In this document: piece by piece, positions 24,136-31,426 of the stretch
Layout: every line of letters begins with the position of its first letter
Numbering within the stretch: the stretch's first letter is position 1
Virus record (IMG/VR): IMGVR_UViG_3300025300_000055
Coordinates: 1-31,919 of that record
Origin: a virus
Direction: 5' to 3' (one strand)
Length of the DNA stretch: 31,919 bases
Translations under genes and position numbers: made by a program
Notes under the pieces: model-generated
The model's database searches: none
Told to the model about the DNA's origin: nothing
Seen by the model: only the letters and a program-made list of their open reading frames with translations

Positions 24136-24285
24136 ATGAAACGCGGAACCAAAGTTAGAACGATTTACGGTCAGATAGAGACAGTGATGTATTCTGATTT
24201 TATTCAGGTTATCACCTACGAATCAGCCAGAGAAGGTAACTGGTATCACCCGACTAAAGTTTTTATCGTGAAGGAGACAGAATAA
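24136..24285 (+). CDS. Small early protein (49 aa)
   Basis: The AAGGAGATATAG leader and ATG 24136 open a 49-codon frame that ends at TAA 24283-24285, overlapping the next ATG by one base. The product (MKRGTKVRTIYGQIETVMY...VFIVKETE) is a small, probably beta-rich domain; the pattern G-T-K-V-x-T-x-Y-G resembles short SH3-like barrels. Function is unknown. The precise ribosome site and the TAATG junction support expression. Confidence 0.6.
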   Translation: MKRGTKVRTIYGQIETVMYSDFIQVITYESAREGNWYHPTKVFIVKETE

Positions 24286-24449
24286 TGACTAAGCATCAAC
24301 TAGCACTGGAAACTGAACAACGTCTAAGGGATGAGATCGAACGGCTCAACAAAATCGTCATCCGTCAGCACCGAGAGATTCAGCAACTGGAGAGCACCAG
24401 TCGACAACTGAAGAATGAAGTATCCTCTTTAGAATACTACAACCGATAA
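24285..24449 (+). CDS. Small coiled-coil protein (54 aa)
   Basis: A 54-codon frame starts at ATG 24285 within the previous stop, with GAAGGAG upstream. Nearly the whole product is one helix with heptads (EQRLRDEIERLNKIVIRQHR, then EIQQLESTSRQLKNEVSSLE), so a parallel or antiparallel coiled-coil dimer is likely. It has no catalytic motif. It may be a small host-protein binder, but nothing shows which. Confidence 0.6.
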   Translation: MTKHQLALETEQRLRDEIERLNKIVIRQHREIQQLESTSRQLKNEVSSLEYYNR

Positions 24450-24461
24450 GGAGATAGAATA

Positions 24462-24695
24462 ATGGATCGAAAGCAGAAGTATCAATCAATCCGAGGCATG
24501 GTATCGATGGGTAACTTTACAGCTAACGAATACCCAAGCCGACGGGAGTTCGATAAGGCTCTGAGCGAAGGTAGAGTTTGTGGCCATTATGGTGGGGTAC
24601 GACTTCGCATCAACAGCAACGACCCTTTCAAGGATTATCAGTTTATAAGTCGGGGTTTTTACAATCGGTTTTTAGGCGGAGATGGTACAGAATAA
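24462..24695 (+). CDS. Early hypothetical protein (77 aa)
   Basis: An AAGGAG site 10 bases upstream and ATG 24462 define this 77-residue basic, aromatic-rich protein (FKDYQFISRGFYNRFLGG). It has no recognised family and no membrane segment. The stop TAA overlaps the ATG of the next gene by one base. It belongs to the small-gene early operon. Confidence 0.6.
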   Translation: MDRKQKYQSIRGMVSMGNFTANEYPSRREFDKALSEGRVCGHYGGVRLRINSNDPFKDYQFISRGFYNRFLGGDGTE

Positions 24696-24994
24696 TGGAT
24701 TATTTCAAATTAGCCAAGAAAATCGAGAAGGACTTGAATAAGATGACCTTGGGTCAGGTGATAGACGTTCGCCGTCAGATGACGGAACAAATCGTCGATA
24801 TAGAATTGACGGAGCCGGTCAAGGAGATCAAGAAATGGTATCGACAAGGGTTGGTCCAGGGAATGCCCGGTTACGTGAATGACGAGCTGTCGACCCTGAT
24901 ATTCCACTACCTGAACACCGTGGGTGATCAGCTTTTTGGTGATACCGATGACGATTGGAAGGATGAATCCCACTTCTGGTCGGAACTAAACTGA
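24695..24994 (+). CDS. Early helical protein (99 aa)
   Basis: The start is ATG 24695 in the TAATG junction; a longer upstream reading runs through the previous gene and is rejected. The 99-residue, mostly helical product alternates charges (KLAKKIEKDLNKMTLGQVIDVRRQM) and ends acidic (DTDDDWKDESHFW). No known domain is recognised. It is the last gene of the small early operon, followed by a stretch of about 450 bases with little coding evidence. Confidence 0.6.
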   Translation: MDYFKLAKKIEKDLNKMTLGQVIDVRRQMTEQIVDIELTEPVKEIKKWYRQGLVQGMPGYVNDELSTLIFHYLNTVGDQLFGDTDDDWKDESHFWSELN

Positions 24995-24998
24995 CAAC

Positions 24999-25026
24999 TT
25001 GACATCCTAGACGGGGTTATGATAAA
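24999..25026 (+). promoter_or_regulatory. Probable promoter
   Basis: A perfect TTGACA (24999-25004) is followed after 16 bases by GATAAA (25021-25026), a 4-of-6 -10. It points into the segment 25035-25412. The -35 is the best in the window but the -10 is modest. Confidence 0.45.
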
Positions 25027-25049
25027 GTAAGTCAATGGATATTAGATAT

Positions 25050-25076
25050 AAAAAAAGCCCCGGCGGGAACCGAGGC
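25050..25076 (-). terminator. Minus-strand intrinsic terminator
   Basis: GCCCCGG (25057-25063) and CCGAGGC (25070-25076) form the stem, with an A-run at 25050-25056 on the + strand, which is a T-run after the hairpin on the - strand. The middle pair is C/A if read on + but G-U if read on -, so the stem is complete only in minus-strand RNA. This supports leftward transcription ending here. Confidence 0.6.
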
Positions 25077-25172
25077 GAAAAGGTGAAACCAGCTGATGGA
25101 ATCGAGGCTATTGTATCAGACCTGCACCATCCGTTTCAACACTTGTTATATCCAGGTATGGAATTAGTGGCG

Positions 25173-25206
25173 ATAACGTCCGATAACTATAATTATCGGA
25201 CGTTAT
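25173..25206. repeat. Perfect 14-bp inverted repeat
   Basis: ATAACGTCCGATAA (25173-25186) is followed by CTATAA and its exact complement TTATCGGACGTTAT (25193-25206). A further copy with one mismatch lies at 25291-25304 (TTATCGGACATTAT). It could be an operator pair or an RNA hairpin. Confidence 0.9.
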
Positions 25207-25367
25207 TTCCATCCATATCTACAGTTCCCATAGACAGACCGGTTCTAAAAAATAACTTGAGTTCAGTTCTTAAAAGTATATCAAGAAAAGTTATCGGACA
25301 TTATTCAGTTCTGAATAACAGTTCGGAAAGTTTACGAGACAAGCGTCATGTCGAATTGGTCGGCATG

Positions 25368-25392
25368 AAAAAAGCCCCGATCAGGGGGCTTT
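25368..25392 (-). terminator. Second minus-strand (possibly bidirectional) terminator
   Basis: AAAGCCCC (25371-25378) pairs with GGGGCTTT (25385-25392) around GATCAG. The A-run at 25368-25373 gives a T6 tract on the - strand; on the + strand only TTT follows. It is therefore strongest leftward, but may also slow rightward transcription before the 25443 gene. Confidence 0.6.
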
Positions 25393-25434
25393 CATCAGAA
25401 AAACAATGTTAAATCATATTTGCACGACGGAGAT

Positions 25435-25463
25435 ATTATATCATGGGAAATAAAACCCATCAA
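25435..25463 (-). promoter_or_regulatory. Possible leftward promoter
   Basis: On the minus strand TTGATG (complement of 25458-25463) and a perfect TATAAT (complement of 25435-25440) are 17 bases apart. It would send a transcript into the two leftward terminators, giving RNAs of very roughly 60 or 370 bases. The -10 lies in A/T-rich DNA and the -35 is only 4 of 6, so chance is possible. Confidence 0.35.
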
Positions 25464-25664
25464 GATATTTTGGCCAAACAGCTTGGTCAAAATAGATTCA
25501 ACAGGTTGTTCGCCCAACGTCATCAAGCGGATGTACCGGCTGCTTTACGAACCGAGAAATATTGCAAGATGGCACTACTCAAGCGACTGACCACTGAAGC
25601 TGATAAGTTTCTGGTGTCCATCGAGTCGGATAAGTTTCTGTCTGAGGTGAAAAATGAACGATAA
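25443..25664 (+). CDS. Hypothetical protein (73 aa)
   Basis: ATG 25443 has a CGGAG site about 10 bases upstream. The basic, helical product (KTHQDILAKQLGQNRFNRLFAQRHQ...) has no recognised domain. It overlaps the next gene by 11 bases and begins a chain of overlapping genes (25443 to 29394) leading to the methyltransferase and primase. Co-expression with replication genes is therefore likely. Confidence 0.6.
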   Translation: MGNKTHQDILAKQLGQNRFNRLFAQRHQADVPAALRTEKYCKMALLKRLTTEADKFLVSIESDKFLSEVKNER

Positions 25665-25857
25665 AACCTTAGCTGAGCAGTTAGCTGGATTTGTCAAGAT
25701 CTTAGAGATGAGATCTGATCAACAGGAATTTGGGAACAAAGCCCAACATGAATACAGCGTAGCTCGGAACCTAGTGTCACAAGCTATCACTAAAGTAAAG
25801 TATGCAGCTCAATATGCAGCTCAAGAATCTGGTGCTATCAAGGGGGTGTCAAAATGA
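25654..25857 (+). CDS. Hypothetical helical protein (67 aa)
   Basis: This 67-residue helical protein has Gln/Ala-rich stretches and a short internal repeat (KYAAQYAAQE). The start overlaps the previous gene and has GAGG upstream (TCTGAGGTG); the stop overlaps the next start as ATGA. It has no recognised family. The conserved overlap pattern indicates translational coupling in the pre-replication operon. Confidence 0.6.
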   Translation: MNDKTLAEQLAGFVKILEMRSDQQEFGNKAQHEYSVARNLVSQAITKVKYAAQYAAQESGAIKGVSK

Positions 25858-26225
25858 CAATAAGACATCGCACCGGTGGTGGTGACAAGTTTCAACAAGC
25901 CGACCAGATGGATGCTAAATCGATCCAAGCTTATGTCAACGATCCTAAATCATGGAACCCGATTTACCTCTGGCACGCGCCAGGGGTTCCAACATTTGCT
26001 GGGGCAGTATTGTTAGCCCAAGAATCTAAGATGACCTCCTTCGATCAATCTAAAGTGGTTCTTAAGCAGAGTAATAATGGTACTTTCAGAGCTGTGGTCA
26101 CTGTTCTAAATGGATCGAGTAGTCGCGGTGGGGCTGGTTCCCACACCGATTCTATGGTGGCTCGTGGATTCGCTTATCGTAACGCTGTCCGCCAGATGGT
26201 TCTCAGTGTTGGAGGTGCCAAATGA
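25854..26225 (+). CDS. Hypothetical protein (123 aa)
   Basis: The start ATG lies in an ATGA junction with the preceding gene and a GGGGG-type site upstream. The 123-residue product has a Gly/Thr-rich N-terminus (HRTGGGDKFQQADQMDAK), a small beta part (KVVLKQSNNGTFRAVVTVLNG) and a C-terminal helix (MVARGFAYRNAVRQMVLSV). The alternation looks like a small alpha/beta domain, perhaps nucleic-acid binding, but no family is recognised. It overlaps the methyltransferase gene by 4 bases. Confidence 0.6.
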   Translation: MTIRHRTGGGDKFQQADQMDAKSIQAYVNDPKSWNPIYLWHAPGVPTFAGAVLLAQESKMTSFDQSKVVLKQSNNGTFRAVVTVLNGSSSRGGAGSHTDSMVARGFAYRNAVRQMVLSVGGAK

Positions 26226-27187
26226 TCTATAAGAGTCAGATCATACAAGGTGATGTCCGTACCTCACTGGGCACGCTGGAAGATGCTTCTATAGATTGTG
26301 TGGTGACTAGTCCGCCATACTACGGGTTGAGAAATTACGGTGTTGATGGTCAGATCGGACTAGAATCCACCATCGACGAATACGTCGATACGATGGTTAA
26401 AGTGTTCATCGAAGTATCACGGGTGTTGAAACCTAGCGGGACATTGTGGCTCAACTTGGGTGACAGTTATACCAGTGGAGGGCGGAAAACCTGTGACCCT
26501 GGTGTCTCAGTCCTGCATCCAGCCCAACAGAAGGGGATGGTACGGCCAGAAGTACCCAACGGCCTAAAACCAAAAGATCTGTGCGGGATTCCCTGGAGAG
26601 TGGCTTTCGCTCTCCAGGCTGATGGGTGGTATCTCCGTCAAGAAATTATCTGGAGTAAACCCAACCCCATGCCGGAGAGTGTCAAGGATCGGTGTACTAA
26701 AGCCCATGAGTCGATATTTCTGTTAGCTCATGCTGAGAGTAAAGGCAAGTATTATTATGATGCTGATGCTATTCGAGAGAAATCTGAAACTCAATGGAAC
26801 AGCACCCAGTTTGTGACTGAGAAACGGGTTCAACGTGACATCGGTAAAGGGTTCGGCAACCTCAACCAAGGTAATTCAGCCCATCCCGATCTTGAGCGTA
26901 ACGATAGGAATAAGCGCTCAGTATGGAATATCAGCTTGAAACCCTACTCGGCTGCCCACTTCGCCACTTTCCCGCCAGAACTTCCGAGAACCTGTATTCT
27001 GGCTGGGTGTCCTGAAGATGGGACCGTACTCGACCCCTTCGCTGGGGCTGGGACCACACTGATGGTAGCTAATCAACTGCAACGACACGCCATTGGGGTG
27101 GAACTCAACCCCGATTATGCACAACTGGGTCAAGACAGAATCTATGATGATGCACCCCTGTTTAATGGGATCGGAGGATTAGCATGA
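26222..27187 (+). CDS. DNA methyltransferase, N6-adenine/N4-cytosine (beta class)
   Basis: This 321-residue enzyme transfers methyl from S-adenosylmethionine to the exocyclic amine of adenine or cytosine. The catalytic motif TSPPY lies at 29-33 within DCVVTSPPYYGLRNYG. The SAM-binding motif DPFAGAGTT lies at 271-279, near the end, followed by IGVELNPDY. Catalytic motif first and SAM motif last is the beta-class order (N6_N4_Mtase family). The middle segment (about 170-240) is the likely target recognition part; the target sequence cannot be read from it. No restriction enzyme is adjacent, so it is an orphan that may protect phage DNA or time replication. It overlaps both neighbours by 4 bases. 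Confidence 0.93.
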   Translation: MIYKSQIIQGDVRTSLGTLEDASIDCVVTSPPYYGLRNYGVDGQIGLESTIDEYVDTMVKVFIEVSRVLKPSGTLWLNLGDSYTSGGRKTCDPGVSVLHPAQQKGMVRPEVPNGLKPKDLCGIPWRVAFALQADGWYLRQEIIWSKPNPMPESVKDRCTKAHESIFLLAHAESKGKYYYDADAIREKSETQWNSTQFVTEKRVQRDIGKGFGNLNQGNSAHPDLERNDRNKRSVWNISLKPYSAAHFATFPPELPRTCILAGCPEDGTVLDPFAGAGTTLMVANQLQRHAIGVELNPDYAQLGQDRIYDDAPLFNGIGGLA

Positions 27188-29394
27188 TTGCTATAACCGA
27201 CGATCAAGGCAACGAAATCAAACATTCAGCTCACGAATGGGCTAGCATGTTAGCCCAACTGGGGTTGAGTGTAATCCCAGTGGGTGAGGATAAAACCCCG
27301 CGGATCTCTAGTTGGGCTAAGCACCAAACACGTCAACCTACATCCAAAGAGCTGTCGAATTACTTCAGTAACGGAACTACCGGCTTTGCCGTGGTTTGTG
27401 GGAAAGTCTCTGGGAATCTGGAAACACTGGACTTTGATAACAAGAACGATAATTGCGTATTTGAAGATTGGTTCGAGACGCTGAAAGATATGGATGCCGA
27501 ACTGGCAGCCCGATTGTATGTGACTTCCACCCCATCCGCTGGATTTCATGTCAGATACCGTTGCCCGGATGTGATCATCAAGGGTAATCGGAAACTAGCC
27601 GTGGTGGGAGATGACACGCTGATCGAAACCCGTGGTCAAGGTGGTTACGCTCTTTGTCCACCTTCAATCGGTTACTCCAAGCACCAAGGCTCAGTCTCAG
27701 AGATACCACTACTCCAACCATGGCAACATAAATTACTGATTGACCTGTGCCGATCTTTTGGCACACCACCTGAACCTAAACCCATTCAACCCGATTCGAT
27801 AACGGGTGAGCGACCTGGAGATGTCTATAATCAGTCTCCCGATATAGAATCTCAGACGACAGATCTATTGATCAAAAATGGGTGGACGATGGTAACTGAA
27901 CGGGGCGACCGGATATTCTGGAAACGCCCCGGTTCAACTAATAAGTGGTCAGCTAATTATAGTAAGGAACATAAAATATTCTACTGCTTCAGCTCCGATG
28001 CAACCCCCTTCGAGCCAGATCAGGGTTACAACCCCTTTGCTGTTCTATCGTTTCTGGAGCATGGGGGTGATTTTGCAGCCGCTGCCAGGTCGTTAGCAGC
28101 GGTGACACCTGCTCCTCGTTCCGATATGTCCGTGGTTCAGGCTGAGGTTCCACCGGTTACTGATAATCAGGTGGAGACCGAAGCCGATGACGGTAGTCTC
28201 AAAGATTGGGATATGAGCGAACTCAGTACACTGATCCCTCCTAACTCCTGGCTAGAGAAATATATCGAGTATGTCTATCCCACTGTTGATTCTCCGAGTC
28301 AATTCACCCTAGCTTGTGGTTTGTCTGTTCTGTCGATGGCTATCCGCGATTCTCATATACCGTTTGGCACCTTCAGGATTAGACCTAATCTATGGATCGC
28401 TATCGTAGCTCCATCATCGATTTATCGCAAGAGTACCAGTATCCGTATCGCTCGACAGTTCCTGAACGAGTTGGAACCCGGTGTCGTCCTGCCGGATCAG
28501 ATGTCTCCCGAAGCTTTCATCAGTTATCTAGCTGAAGAAAATGGGTTCGGTCTATTTCATTGGTCCGAAATGGCTAGTCAGTTACTGTCGTTCGAGAAGT
28601 CTTACATGGCTGAGTATAAGTCACTGTTGACCGAACTCTACGATTGCCCCCATCAGTTTACCCGAATGACTAAAGCTGATGGATTGGTGGAGATCGATAA
28701 TCCGTTTATCAATATCCTATGCGCCTCAACTCAGAAGTGGCTTAACGACTGTTTAAGTGAGGGTAACTTGAAAGGTGGGTTTCTACCCAGATTTATCTAT
28801 ATTCAAGCTTCTAGTAAAGATCGGTTCGTCGGCTTTCCTCAAGCACCTGATCAGGGACTTAAACACAAGTTGCTGGATAAGCTGACTTTGATGGCTCAAT
28901 CTTTTAACGGACCCATCCAGGTTGATCCCAAATCTATCGACCTCTATTCTGATCAAGCTAAAGAATTGGAACAGGCTTCGATGGGATCGGAACATGAAGG
29001 GATCGTCGGCGCTTTCTATAGTAGACTGAGTAACTATCTACTCAAGTTCGGACTGATCTACCAAGCCATGATGGACCATACTCAGACCGAGATCAGTCTG
29101 GAAGCTATGCAATATTCTGTCAGGTTGTGTCAATACTTACGCCAGAATATCGACCTGGTGATGGATCGTATTACCTACAGTCCCGATATGGCCGAACGAC
29201 AGAAACTGATTGAACTGATCCGAGCTGAACCCGGTATCTCTCGATCACGTCTGTTGCGAAAGTCCCGATTGAGTGTCAAACGGATGAATGATGGACTCGA
29301 TACATTGGTTCAAGCCTATCAAGTCCACGCCAAAAAATCAGTTCCTACCAGTAAAGGGGCTCCCGTAACTCAGTATTTTATGGTTAAAGGTTGA
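27184..29394 (+). CDS. Primase-polymerase / DUF3987 helicase-like replication protein
   Basis: This 736-residue replication protein has three parts. The N-terminal Prim-Pol domain (about 15-200) has the metal-binding LDFDN (Asp83, Asp85), STPSAGFHVRY (115-125, His122) and ETRGQGGY (148-155). A linker domain (about 220-310: LLIKNGWTMV...YNPFAVLSFLEHGGDFAAAA) is typical of phage prim-pol proteins. From about 350 a DUF3987 ATPase follows with an unusual Walker A, APSSIYRKST (409-418, Lys416), and an acidic site LFHWSEM (Glu462). The C-terminus (about 675-725) looks like a winged helix. It should prime and unwind phage DNA. The adjacent iteron region downstream is a natural origin candidate. Confidence 0.88.
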   Translation: MIAITDDQGNEIKHSAHEWASMLAQLGLSVIPVGEDKTPRISSWAKHQTRQPTSKELSNYFSNGTTGFAVVCGKVSGNLETLDFDNKNDNCVFEDWFETLKDMDAELAARLYVTSTPSAGFHVRYRCPDVIIKGNRKLAVVGDDTLIETRGQGGYALCPPSIGYSKHQGSVSEIPLLQPWQHKLLIDLCRSFGTPPEPKPIQPDSITGERPGDVYNQSPDIESQTTDLLIKNGWTMVTERGDRIFWKRPGSTNKWSANYSKEHKIFYCFSSDATPFEPDQGYNPFAVLSFLEHGGDFAAAARSLAAVTPAPRSDMSVVQAEVPPVTDNQVETEADDGSLKDWDMSELSTLIPPNSWLEKYIEYVYPTVDSPSQFTLACGLSVLSMAIRDSHIPFGTFRIRPNLWIAIVAPSSIYRKSTSIRIARQFLNELEPGVVLPDQMSPEAFISYLAEENGFGLFHWSEMASQLLSFEKSYMAEYKSLLTELYDCPHQFTRMTKADGLVEIDNPFINILCASTQKWLNDCLSEGNLKGGFLPRFIYIQASSKDRFVGFPQAPDQGLKHKLLDKLTLMAQSFNGPIQVDPKSIDLYSDQAKELEQASMGSEHEGIVGAFYSRLSNYLLKFGLIYQAMMDHTQTEISLEAMQYSVRLCQYLRQNIDLVMDRITYSPDMAERQKLIELIRAEPGISRSRLLRKSRLSVKRMNDGLDTLVQAYQVHAKKSVPTSKGAPVTQYFMVKG

Positions 29395-29410
29395 TTAACA
29401 GAGTGATTTG

Positions 29411-29631
29411 TTTCACACTTATTTCACATTTAATTCCTATTTATTTCACACACCTCAAACCTATGCCACCATTGGGTTTAAGGGGGTTTTTGATTTATTT
29501 CACAGGCCCCCTAATATAACCCTAACGTGAATAGACCATATAAGGGACTATATATATTAAATGAAATATATATATTTACTATACGGGGCTTGGGTTTGCG
29601 ATGGTGAAATAAATGTGAAACAAATGTGAAA
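29411..29631. other. Iteron-rich AT-rich region: candidate replication origin or operator
   Basis: TTTCACA occurs at 29411-29417, 29422-29428, 29444-29450 and 29498-29504. The complement TGTGAAA occurs at 29614-29620 and 29625-29631, with a near copy GGTGAAA at 29603-29609. The two clusters face each other across an A/T block holding the perfect inverted repeat TATATATATT/AATATATATA (29549-29558, 29565-29574). Oriented iterons plus an easily melted core, placed right after a primase-helicase gene, are the hallmark of a phage or plasmid origin. It is also the only sizeable gap (29395-29661) in the replication part. Confidence 0.65.
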
Positions 29632-29661
29632 TAAAGAGAAATAAATAAGGAGACTATTATT

Positions 29662-29862
29662 ATGGATGATAACTACATTCAAGCTAAGGGTAATGGTGAC
29701 CAACACTCCATCACTCGCCTTGCTCTGGTCTGGCATCAGGATCACGACCAGCCTATGGGCGCTTGGATCAATGGACACTACTACATACTAGCTGACAATA
29801 ACCCTCAAACTATAAACAGGTCGGAAGATAGAAGGAGCGAAGACCATGTTCGGATTGTTTAG
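29662..29862 (+). CDS. Hypothetical protein (66 aa) downstream of the iteron region
   Basis: ATG 29662 is preceded by TAAGGAGACTATTAT, identical over 15 bases to the leader of the early gene at 23056. The product is neutral to acidic and His/Asp/Asn-rich (ALVWHQDHDQPMGAWINGHYYILA), probably a small beta domain, with no recognised family. It overlaps the next gene by 17 bases. Expression is likely, given the strong ribosome site. Confidence 0.6.
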   Translation: MDDNYIQAKGNGDQHSITRLALVWHQDHDQPMGAWINGHYYILADNNPQTINRSEDRRSEDHVRIV

Positions 29863-30682
29863 GAAATCGAAACCGGTGGATAATACGGCTCGACCAGAGT
29901 TGAGCCCGGAGAATATCAAGAAGCTGGCTTGGTATCAGAATCGACTCACACTGATGATGAACTCGTTCCGCACCCAAACCGAGTTAGCCCAGTACCTGGG
30001 AATCAAACGAGCTATTCTGAATAAACTGCTCAACAAAAACGGAACCTCTACCTCCTATCTGGCTATGAGACATTTCCCCCGCACTGATCTGACTCAAGCT
30101 GACCAGTTGATTAAAGATTTTAAGGCTGATACCTATCGAGAGATTATCGAGACTGCCCGTCAAGGCAGTTCTTTCAAGAAAGAGATTCAAGATGATCCCG
30201 GCAGCTATCGTATCATCTTCGATGGCTTCGATTTCACCTCATCCATCGATTTTAACGATCACCATACCTATCCGCTGCTGGGTTGGACTTACACCCTAGC
30301 TGATGTTAAAAAGCTTCATGGCTCCATTCCTGACAAGTTCTGGGGGCAAGTATGGATTATTGTCGATTCCCGCGTTGGTGATTCAGCCGCCTATTTTCTA
30401 CATAACGCCACCAAAGGTGAAGTCTTAATCCGGCTGGATAAATATAACCACCGTAAAATCACACTCTACGCGGCTAATAAGATCCTGATCGGTTCGGCCA
30501 ACTTCGGCCATACTATCAATAAAGAGTGCATGGTCGAGATCACCAGCGCTAGCGATTATGGTTGGCTGATGGATAAGTTCATGCTTCATTGGGAGTCTCT
30601 GGACGAGTTTCCGGGTGCTAATTATCAATCATCTGATTCGGTTGTGCCAGTCTCAATCGATAGTCGTCGCGTGAATGGCTGA
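29846..30682 (+). CDS. HTH protein, candidate initiator or regulator (278 aa)
   Basis: The N-terminal part carries a helix-turn-helix (about 42-68: FRTQTELAQYLGIKRAILNKLLNKNG), close in pattern to Cro/XRE recognition helices. The remaining 200 residues form a mixed alpha/beta region with no motif I can name (YPLLGWTYTLADVKK, FWGQVWIIVDS, EVLIRLDKYNHRKITLYA). It sits just downstream of the iterons and could bind them as a replication initiator or as a repressor, but this is inference. The start has a GAAGGAG site. The stop overlaps the next start by 8 bases. Confidence 0.6.
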   Translation: MFGLFRKSKPVDNTARPELSPENIKKLAWYQNRLTLMMNSFRTQTELAQYLGIKRAILNKLLNKNGTSTSYLAMRHFPRTDLTQADQLIKDFKADTYREIIETARQGSSFKKEIQDDPGSYRIIFDGFDFTSSIDFNDHHTYPLLGWTYTLADVKKLHGSIPDKFWGQVWIIVDSRVGDSAAYFLHNATKGEVLIRLDKYNHRKITLYAANKILIGSANFGHTINKECMVEITSASDYGWLMDKFMLHWESLDEFPGANYQSSDSVVPVSIDSRRVNG

Positions 30683-31130
30683 TAAGTGGGTTACGGTTAA
30701 GAAAGCGGCTGAGATCGTGGGGCGGAGTCATCATACAGTATATAACTGGATCGAACGGACTCGTCGCGGTAAAGCTTCGCCAGCCTTGCTGATCAAACAT
30801 TCGGAGAAGGAAAATGGTAAAGGCTGGCTGATCAATGTTAAATCACTGAGGAAAGTGAACAAAAATTCACCCCGAGTCTCCCGACCCCGATTGATACACC
30901 GACCCATTGAACAACCACCAACCAAGTTGGCTGGAACTCATAGCTGTTTCAAAGGCGGTGATTCGATGAGACGAGTCACGGCTGATCGACGGAAATGGAT
31001 TAAAACTTGGGTCGATGAAGGTAAATCACTATACAGAGTGCTGGCCATATTCGACCCTAAACTACATCAAGAGATAGAACGCTTATACCGGGATGAAATA
31101 AAATCCCGTCGGAGGAGAAATGTCACTTAA
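30675..31130 (+). CDS. Excisionase/MerR-type HTH DNA-binding protein
   Basis: This 151-residue, strongly basic protein begins with WVTVKKAAEIVGRSHHTVYNWIER (residues 5-28, here given as two parts: WVTVKKAAEIVG and RSHHTVYNWIER), a clear HTH_17/MerR-like helix-turn-helix with a winged element following (KGWLINVKSLRKV). The C-terminal half has a second basic helical part (RRVTADRRKWIKTWVDEGKS) and ends RRRR. No integrase is visible, so a role in excision is unlikely; transcription control is the better guess. It overlaps both neighbours by 8-11 bases. Confidence 0.65.
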   Translation: MADKWVTVKKAAEIVGRSHHTVYNWIERTRRGKASPALLIKHSEKENGKGWLINVKSLRKVNKNSPRVSRPRLIHRPIEQPPTKLAGTHSCFKGGDSMRRVTADRRKWIKTWVDEGKSLYRVLAIFDPKLHQEIERLYRDEIKSRRRRNVT

Positions 31131-31395
31131 GAAACTGACTGGACTATGGATTAATGAAACTAAAGAGGGCGAAAAGTATTTCAGTTCAGCCAAGTCCAAA
31201 GAGAAAACTAGGCTGGTGATGGAAGTGGAGGCTAAACTGTTCGTCTTCAAAAATAAGTATTATGAGGAAGGTAGTAATCAACCGGAATATAACCTAATGT
31301 TCGACACCGATACAGCCGAATTGATCGAGAGCGATGAGGTTGCTACACCCCCACCTTCGGCCAGGGTGGAAACTTCAGACGAACTACCCTTTTGA
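31120..31395 (+). CDS. Small SSB-like protein with acidic C-terminal tip
   Basis: This 91-residue protein begins LTGLWINETKEGEKYFSS and continues with LFVFKNKYYEEGSNQPEYNLMF, a small beta-barrel-like pattern found in phage single-strand-binding-like proteins. After a flexible Pro/Ala linker the acidic C-terminus ends DELPF, like the DDDIPF tip of bacterial SSB that recruits partner enzymes. It is encoded between DNA-binding and nuclease genes, consistent with replication or recombination. The OB fold is inferred, not proven. It has GGAGG upstream and overlaps the previous gene by 11 bases. Confidence 0.55.
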   Translation: MSLKKLTGLWINETKEGEKYFSSAKSKEKTRLVMEVEAKLFVFKNKYYEEGSNQPEYNLMFDTDTAELIESDEVATPPPSARVETSDELPF

Positions 31396-31426
31396 TTTAA
31401 TCGTAATTTTTGGACCATTTTGAGAT

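Larger units (their letters stand above)
25035..25412 (+). other. Stretch of about 450 bases with doubtful coding; likely regulatory or non-coding RNA segment
   Basis: An ATG frame of 125 codons spans 25035-25412, but several facts argue against a protein. The ATG lacks the GGAG site that every neighbour has. The frame's two ends run through terminator-like hairpins (KKSPGGNRG and KKAPIRGLS are hairpin-encoded). The middle runs through a perfect 14-bp palindrome. The product has no recognisable domain. The region is richer in A/T than its neighbours and repeats the motif TTATCGGACRTTATT three times (two in inverted orientation at 25173-25206, one at 25291-25305) and TTCAGTTCT twice (25262, 25304). 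Alternatives are a small RNA, a protein-binding control region, a secondary origin, or a young gene. Confidence 0.5.
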
